Part shown: positions 57,448-64,000 of the stretch, one piece after another
Layout of the letters: every line of letters begins with the position of its first letter
Numbering within the stretch: position 1 is the stretch's first letter
Assembly: GCF_914767665.1 (NCBI RefSeq)
Contig: NC_059501.1
Coordinates: forward strand, 33,022,501 to 33,086,500
From: Harmonia axyridis
Taxonomy: Eukaryota > Arthropoda > Insecta > Coleoptera > Coccinellidae
Length of the DNA stretch: 64,000 bases
Direction of reading: 5' to 3'
Notes under the pieces: model-generated
Databases searched by the model: none
Told to the model about the DNA's origin: nothing
The model's input: the letters and a program-made list of their open reading frames with translations, nothing else
Program-made: the position numbers and the translations under genes

Positions 57448-57661
57448 TGAAATTATGATAACACTTACTACATTAAATGTTTGGAAACATAATAATTCAT
57501 TGTGGTATTAACTGGAAAAACTTCCTATATCTCTTTGGAATAATGATAAAATGGAAATGGACAAGCTGAAATGGAATCGTTGATCTAAAATTTTTTGTAT
57601 TCTCTATCGAATTTACACCAGCCTGATATCTTTTCCAAAAACTCTAAACTCCTATCTCTTT

Positions 57662-58025
57662 TTTTCAGCACAAAAATAGGGTTTTTCAGTGGGAATAAGG
57701 ACAAACCAATAAAGAACTTTCTTAAATTATAGTTCATATTTTATATTTTTTATTTACATATATAGTATAGTTCTTGATGTGCCTAGATATTGTAAGATTT
57801 TGTCGTTATATATTGTTAACTTTTGATTGTGTTCGAAAGAACTTAAATTTATAGAGGTAAAATTTTACCGTTTTTGTTTTGTATATTTTTCTTATCTTTG
57901 GTGTTTTTTTAGGTCTGAGGAATCTGATGAAAATCTGCGAAACGTCGCCAAATATAATTTAAGAAAGTTCTTTATTGCTTTGTCCTTATTTCCACTAAAA
58001 AACCCTTTCTTTTTTTCTACTGTGG
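57662..58025. repeat. Inverted repeat, ~70-bp arms
   Basis: 'tagggtttttcagtggga' through 'ataaagaactttcttaaatt' (57677-57735) pairs with 'aatttaagaaagttctttat' through 'tccactaaaaaaccct' (57955-58008). The spacer is about 220 bp. With the inverted unit at 58130-58260 it may be the core of a larger decayed palindrome centred near 57845. Confidence 0.8.
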
Positions 58026-58129
58026 AGGACACAATAACTTATTTTACTTAAGAAACATTACCTTGACTCCTAAATGAGTTTATACTCATTTAAAATAATA
58101 CCATAAAAAATTCCTTGACCTTGAATTGG

Positions 58130-58260
58130 AAAAAATCGAAAATTTACCGAAAATGTGCAAATTGAGCCTTAAATTCCCTTAGGTGAGGGAATTTATATGT
58201 GTTTGGGCTGGAAAATATCCTGAAATCGATGTTGCTATTATAATACTTTCATTGAAGAAA
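58130..58260. repeat. Inverted remnant of the 355-bp unit
   Basis: Reads as the complement of the unit's last third: 'tttgggctggaaaatatcct', 'gaaatcgatgttgcta' against 'aggatattttacagcccaaa', 'tagcaacaccgattcc'. About 80% identity. Confidence 0.75.
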
Positions 58261-60888
58261 GGTAACATTCGAGAACATGGAATGTTTTTAAGGTTACATT
58301 TGTAATCCTATTACTTTTGAGATTATTAGAGTGATGTATCTCATATTTGAGCGCTCGTTTACCGATCAGATCATCCAATTATTCAATCACAAATCCTGTA
58401 ATTTTTGCATTCTGATCTAGGAAAGGTAAAGAACAAAATTCTGGTAATTCTAAAACAACAGATTCAATCGGACTGAAAAATAATAACAAGCTTCATACGA
58501 AATTTCATGTTAACAGGACCAGTAAAAATTTAAAAATACTGAATATCTCATAACCATCAAAACCGATGGAGTTGTGGTCTGGAGTGTAGATATAAAATAT
58601 CAATTTCAAACTGACCAGAACCATGAATCAAAGAGAATATTGGAAGATAAAAATCCCGAGAAAAATCCAATACCCAATATTTCCGACCAGGTTGAACTTT
58701 TACGAGTTTATATAATAGAATAATCATCCAAATCTTCGTGCAAAATTTCGAGTGGATAGTATCATCAGAACCATAAGAAATGCAAGGATACTATAAAAAA
58801 ATCCTAATATTTCACTGACAACAAATCCGATCGATTTGAGATTTTGCGTGTATATGTAGAATAACAATTCCCAGTTTCTTGCATAGTTCCGACGAACCAT
58901 AAAATCAAACAAGATAGAAAAAAAGAAGATAGCATTGACGTGAATTCTATACTTTCATTGATGACAATAAGAGCTATTTGCATGAAGTTTGATAAAAAAT
59001 TGATTGTTATACCAATCCAGTCCAATATTCAGAATTCAGAATGATTTTGAAATTCGAATCATATGCTTATGGTTTGAAGAAATTGAGAAGGTTGAATCTC
59101 AGTAATAGGTTCAAATAAAAAAGTTCCGTATTTGGAAATAGTATAATAACCAACACGATTTGTAGAGTAGTGCTTTTGAATTATTTCAAATCTTATATAG
59201 TATGTATATGAGAAAATAATAATTTTATTTTAGTTCTAAATTTAAAGTTATTTCTTTCATTGATTGTGAAAAAACAAATGAATATTATCAATCTTGCAGA
59301 AAACAGTTCTGCCAATAAATATTTTTCGATGCAAAAATCACTAAGGCTTATTCTAACACACGTTCATTCAACAACTCGCCACTTTGAGGCTCTAATTTAA
59401 ATTTTGAACTTGAACTATCAATGCCTTCGGCATTTGTATTATAAATGACTATTTCATGGGAAAAATTAATGAAATTTTCTCTGGATAGAGAGTCATTTCT
59501 TCAATTTTATTGGACAAAAGAGAGAAATTTCATCGGTATCTAGTTGTTATACTGCAGATTCAATTTTCATGAACTTAAAATGTAGGTCATTGCATGCGTT
59601 GTGAAAAATCAATAAAATTATTATTCCTCTGGGCATTTTCGAGGATGAGGAATGAATAGTTGATAGAAGATTGAGAACCAGAACCGGCTCTCTAACATTA
59701 ATAGTTATCCCAGGCACAGAGTTCATTCAGATAGATAGGTCAATAACAAGTTTTTCAATCCAGTTTTTGATGCTTCACTATGGTAAATTCCTTCTTGTCT
59801 CGCATCTCGTCTCTCCGCATTTAGAAATGCTAATCAGAAGTAATATGTTCACCGGGGGATTAAAAGCAATAAATATGCAAAATAATGAAGGACTTCTTCT
59901 GAAACGTTGTTGTAAAAGATCACCGAGAACACGTCATTGTTTTTATTTTTATAATAGTATCGTTAAACTTAGACTAACTGCAATAACTCAGCAAGGATCT
60001 GACATAGAACCGCATTTTCCATTCTGGGCATGGCGTTCAATCCTCGAACAGAGAGAGAGAGAGCTATATCATATTATCACGATGTCTGTATTTTTCGAAT
60101 TTGGACCCTTTGCTGGTTCCAAACGATTAGGCTCGATTCGCCGGTAACGAATTATAGGTCAAATTCAAGTATATCCGTCCAACCAGCCTACTGCTTATAA
60201 ACAAGGTAGTCAAGGTACCTCAATTTCGAACGAAACAACCTAAAACTTGAAATTTTCAGTATACGTTCGAATCTCGAATGCTACAATTAATTTTGTAATG
60301 AAAATCATTCTACTAGGAATTCCGTTAATATGACTGTTCAAAAGTTTGTTTGATTTTTCAAATCAATTCTACAAATTCGAAGGAGAGACAATTTGTCTTA
60401 GGAAGTGGAATAACAGTTTTAATGTTAATGCAAAACTTAACGTTCTGGACAGTACCAGAACCAGGGAAAATTCGAAGATTATAACAGAGACACCCCCAAT
60501 ATCTCAATGACAATAGATCGTGTTGAGTTTTCCGTGTGAAAAATGAAAACTCCAAGTTTCCTGCAAAATTAAGTATTTCTCGTTCTCTATTGGACCAAGC
60601 AGAAAGAATCAAGGATCAATGTGTACAAATGTCAATTGAATTATTAAAAAAACAAACATAACAATTTTTTAAAATTCGAATTCGTGAAAAGGATACTACA
60701 CACAAAGAAAATAGCCTTGATGAAATTGAAGATATCCTTTGAATATTATGATTTTGTGAAGAAAAACCTGACCCAGAAACCTGTGAAATGTCTTTCAAGA
60801 AATATCGTATAATTGAATGGTTTCGACTTCCGATTCAAATCTGAGAGTTTGAAATTTGTAAATTGGATTCTCAATATGATAGAATCTA
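58261..60888. other. Non-genic stretch in the upstream protease intron
   Basis: Presumably within the long intron preceding the 56.5-kb exon. 58510-58930 and 60460-60600 carry the old interspersed repeat ('accgatggagttgtggtctg', 'ccgatcgatttgagattttg', 'gatcgtgttgagttttccg'). A 158-codon plus-strand frame (59671-60147) is long for this base composition but shows no domain. Confidence 0.5.
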
Positions 60889-61555
60889 TACAGGCTGCTC
60901 CTAAATTATAGGTACAAATGAAAATGAGAGATTTCCAGTATCATTTAAAAGAAAAAAGCCAATTAGACATAGGCCCGCAAACGCTTTATTTCCAATATAG
61001 AGTTTTTTTAGAGTTTTCTTCTCATAGAATCTGCACTTCACAAGATATTCGGTGAAATTTGGCAGAAATATTACATTTAAGAGAGTACATCACAGGATAT
61101 GCCAATTTATATAAAATAAAGCTATTTATTATTTATTAATAATTTTGATTTCAAATCTATAGGGTGATATTTTTCCTGGAACAGTATGCCCGCTATCCAA
61201 AGAACCTTTATTCCAGTACTCAACTGTTTACTTATGTCGTATATGCTATCGATTTCGAGAAAAAATTCAAACAATCCTCTCGAAATCCAAAATACAAATT
61301 AACATAAATCAAGTAAGTTAGCTGTGTTAGATATCTATTAGTTTTAGTACTTATTTTCTTGATCTGTAGCTGTAGCAATGATTCATAAAGATTCGAGAAA
61401 CTCGTATAATCATCATACAAAAAGTAGGACTACAAAAACATCCTGTGTCTCGAAAACGAAGCTTTTGCGGGCCCATATTCATAAAAAAAAATTCTTAAAA
61501 TTACACTAAGAATATCTCATTTTAGTTTGTACTTCCCATTCAGCAACACCCTGTA
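60889..61555. mobile_element. Degenerate MITE (TACAGGCTGCTCCTAAATTA end)
   Basis: The left end TACAGGCTGCTCCTAAAT pairs with the complement of the right end, TACAGGGTGTTGCTGAAT. Pairing continues through 'gtacaaa', 'aaaatgagA', and 'ataggcccgcaaacgcttt' (60979) against 'aagcttttgcgggcccatat' (61460). TA borders. The interior has no coding features. Confidence 0.82.
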
Positions 61556-62628
61556 TAAGTATAAAATTGAATTTTGAATCATATGTAATAGTCTTCTAGG
61601 AGAAAAAAATGTTGGGGATCAGAGGCATACAAATTTTTATTTATCTACAAAAAATTATTGATTGATAATTTTAAACTGAAGAATTTTTCCAACTGGGTAT
61701 TCTGGCAGATTATGTATTATTGGACTTCATAAAGTGATGTTTCCATTATCCTTCATCCATATATTCAACCAGGAACATTTATATTTAGAAAACATTGGGT
61801 TTTATATTTTTCGAAATTAGGAAAACTTCTAACAAGCAGAGACCTATATGCAATACGAGGCAACATTTTATACAAAGTTGAATGATATTTTGTAATGTAT
61901 TTGAACTCATTCGGTACAAAAATATAATTTTTCCAGTAAAAATGAGTACGAGTCGTATTTCGCTCGCCGAACAATCAATTTCATACTCAGAGTTGTTTTG
62001 TTATTCTGATAATTAAAATTGGAGTGGAAAGTGTTGAATTTTCCCGACGTGAAAGGAATTTTGAATGGAAATCGTATTAACCCCAATTTTATTTTCTGTT
62101 TCATCCCTGCCTTCCATGCAGGGTAATCTTTTGTAATTATGTTTTGAGCTCTCATTGTTTCCTTTGCGCTGATGAAATATGTCCAAAACCCATTTGAGAG
62201 GGAAAAACGAATTATCTTTTGAAGTTCATATTCAATTGGAAAATACATTATGTATCGAATCTCCTGGGATGTAGGGAATTCTCATTTAAACTTTCATTTC
62301 TGATGGAATGGAGGAATTTTTATAATTCCATTTTCTGTTCGGAAAATATGAAATGACAAAACTTTACTTTGACAGTTAGTGGTATGATCAACTTTTTAAA
62401 ATTTTTGTCAGAGTTAATGCCCTAAAGGAAGACGAATAATAATATTTCTACTAAGCGCATTTACCAAGTGACATTAGGACGCAGAAGGAATTACAATGAA
62501 ATAATTTCCATAAATCTCTTTAGAAATACAAAAAATGTAAGTCAACAAACAGTGTGATTACAAACAAAAATAAAATTAAATGAATCCATGTAACCAACAA
62601 TGAAATATTCCATCATTCAGATACTATC
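61556..62628. other. Non-genic stretch
   Basis: No exon or element recognised. The 113-codon minus-strand frame (62248-61907) has no known motif. Confidence 0.5.
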
Positions 62629-62850
62629 TTATACTTCTTTAAGCCGTATACAACAGTAGTGTTTTAATTTTAGATTTGAATTTTTATCAATAACATTGAA
62701 TTTATAATTGAACGGAAGATGATTATACAATCTTAAACCTTTGATACATTGTGGATATAGCAAATTTACCAGTTCTTTTGTGAGGCACACATACATTTTC
62801 GGAGATTCTTGTTGAATAACTATGGCAGTTGTAATATATCTACAAGAAAA
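62629..62850 (-). pseudogene. LINE C-terminal relic
   Basis: Minus-strand frame: TKELVNLLYPQCIKGLRLYN, HLPFNYKFNVID, ending LKEV and TAA at 62631-62629. The G-x-R/K-x-Y-N-x-L-P-x-x-[Y/I]-K pattern is the conserved C-terminus of insect LINE reverse transcriptases. The upstream part is too decayed to follow. Confidence 0.55.
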
Positions 62851-64000
62851 GGTTAGTTGTTTTTCTTTTCTAAATACAGGTTTGAAGGTGTCCCTATAGG
62901 CCTATAACCAATATTGAATGTGTCGAATGATTCTTTTCAAGCGATGAAAACCCTACGACTCTCTGATGCATTACTCAGCGTCACCAAAAGCAATAACATT
63001 TTAGTAAATATATCTAGATTCGAATTTTGTAAAAATTAGTAAAAAGCATTGAAATAATCAGATTTACGGAAGAACACCACTCTTGTGATAAGAAGCTCAA
63101 TTTTTCTATGTTCATTAACAATTAAAACCATAGAAATATTGAGACTCTTTATATTGATAGAAATCATACGATGTTATATATTTTTGAAATCAGGAAAAAT
63201 TGAGCTTTCAAAAAGGAGCAGAGTAATCTAGTGTTCCCATTTGAAAAAACATGACTTTGGGCCATAACTTCGTGATTGAAAACCCTGTTAAAGAGACTAG
63301 CACGCTACTGGATTCTACGTGAAAAAGTGTCTCTATAATGTTTTAATTTCAGAGCTCTATCATCAGTATTAGCAGAAATACAAATGTTTTTCGATATAAC
63401 CATTTGACAATTTTCGCCTCCAACTCGAAAACAAAAGAAGGTGGCCAAAAATGAATACTACCCTTGTTAGTTTATCAGAAAAAAAGACCGAGAATAGGGT
63501 ATCAGATTTTGTCCATCACCTCAGGTTCAAAAGTTGTAGTGCTAAAACATCGGAATTTGCTCACCCTGTAGTCCTGTACAGGTAAGGGAACATTTGCCTT
63601 TTATTGAGGTTTCAATTTCAAAATAGGTAATCCATAATATCCGAATGGATAAATTAAAATATTGAAATGTAAATTGTGATCCTGGAAACCACTTCAATTC
63701 ATTTCAGCTTCAGGTTCCAGGGGACAATTACTATCGGAAATGTTGATATGTCGCGAAATCCTCCATCCTGCTTTTAATATTCATGGATTTCGGATCGCTA
63801 TTTTGTGGATTCCCAATTAGTTTCGGATTCGAATGATAATTCAGCTCTCCGATCCCTCGGCAACTCGTATTTAGTCAACCGAATTTCACTGCGTTTCTCA
63901 TGAAATATTTGTTATTCGAATTGACTGAATCTGAATTTTGAGCGATACCAAGAAAAAGTTAACAAGGAATTCTGAATTGGATTTGTTGTCTCGAAAAAGG
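62851..64000. other. Non-genic stretch, right end of window
   Basis: No exon was identified, including on the minus strand where the next protease exon would be expected. A lone 'gctcaccctgta' end (63560-63571) resembles the TIR class of this window but has no convincing partner. Confidence 0.5.

Noticed and set aside
60255..60285. tRNA T-arm-like word (gttcgaatct)
   Set aside because: No acceptor stem, anticodon arm or D-arm around it; no tRNA or rRNA gene was found in the window.
63220..63571. Possible MITE ending in gctcaccctgta
   Set aside because: The proposed partner end (gtgttcccatttg) matches poorly and the arms do not pair.
1..64000. CRISPR array, operons, bacterial promoters
   Set aside because: Splice-bounded exons and insect transposons show eukaryotic nuclear DNA; no regularly spaced short direct repeats were seen.

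Overview
The window is AT-rich animal DNA (roughly one third GC by eye), almost certainly from an insect. Genes are split into small exons by long introns, and the spaces are packed with DNA transposons, non-LTR retrotransposon relics and foldback elements whose ends read ACAGGGTG or similar. A beetle or other holometabolous insect fits, but I cannot name the species.

Host genes. Only one host gene is certain: the 3' part of a trypsin-type serine protease on the minus strand. It has three exons, 56542-56274, 52054-51899 and 45105-44945, which splice in matching phase (...GAAG/AT..., ...GAAG/GT...). They carry the catalytic Asp, the specificity-pocket Asp and the catalytic Ser. The exons with the activation site and catalytic His lie beyond the right edge. 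Its two introns (4.2 and 6.8 kb) are full of transposon debris. A second probable host exon is at 4679-4506 (minus). It has a good 3' splice site, an open frame and a GC-rich codon pattern, and it ends a small cysteine-containing protein of unknown function.

Layout. 1-4.5 kb: no gene seen. 4.5-4.7 kb: Cys-rich terminal exon. 5.0-7.3 kb: tandem duplication of about 0.75 kb, one copy carrying a TA-flanked palindromic MITE, so the other copy is its empty site. 9.6-11.2 kb: complete Tc1-like transposon with an intact DD34E transposase. 12.4-13.5 kb: 5'-truncated retrotransposon of the restriction-like-endonuclease type, lying between TAA repeats as Dong/R4 elements do. 14.0 and 25.3 kb: two inverted clusters of a GAGATCC motif, each next to a (TA)n tract. 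16.5-20 kb: several TIR elements, one with the C-terminus of a DDE transposase. 21.1-25.0 kb: a 3.9-kb inverted-repeat structure with 664-bp arms that are about 99% identical. 26-32 kb: a MITE, a degenerate mariner, a second copy of the palindromic MITE, a reverse transcriptase relic and a 1.5-kb palindrome. 33-35.3 kb: another RT relic, two decayed mariners and an internally deleted piggyBac between TTAA sites. 39.7-40.5 kb: foldback element. 45-56.5 kb: protease gene with intronic elements (a tyrosine-recombinase-like exon, hAT and RT relics, a 1.45-kb TIR element, an A-B-A direct-repeat structure, a 1.37-kb palindrome). 56.7-58.3 kb: tandem 355-bp units with an inverted remnant. 58.3-64 kb: a MITE, a LINE 3' relic and old interspersed repeats.

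The elements do not form a pathway. The common theme is a set of long-TIR or palindromic elements whose remnant coding pieces (an N-terminal helix-turn-helix segment in one family, a C-terminal domain in another) suggest they are deletion derivatives of IS630/Tc1/mariner-type transposons.
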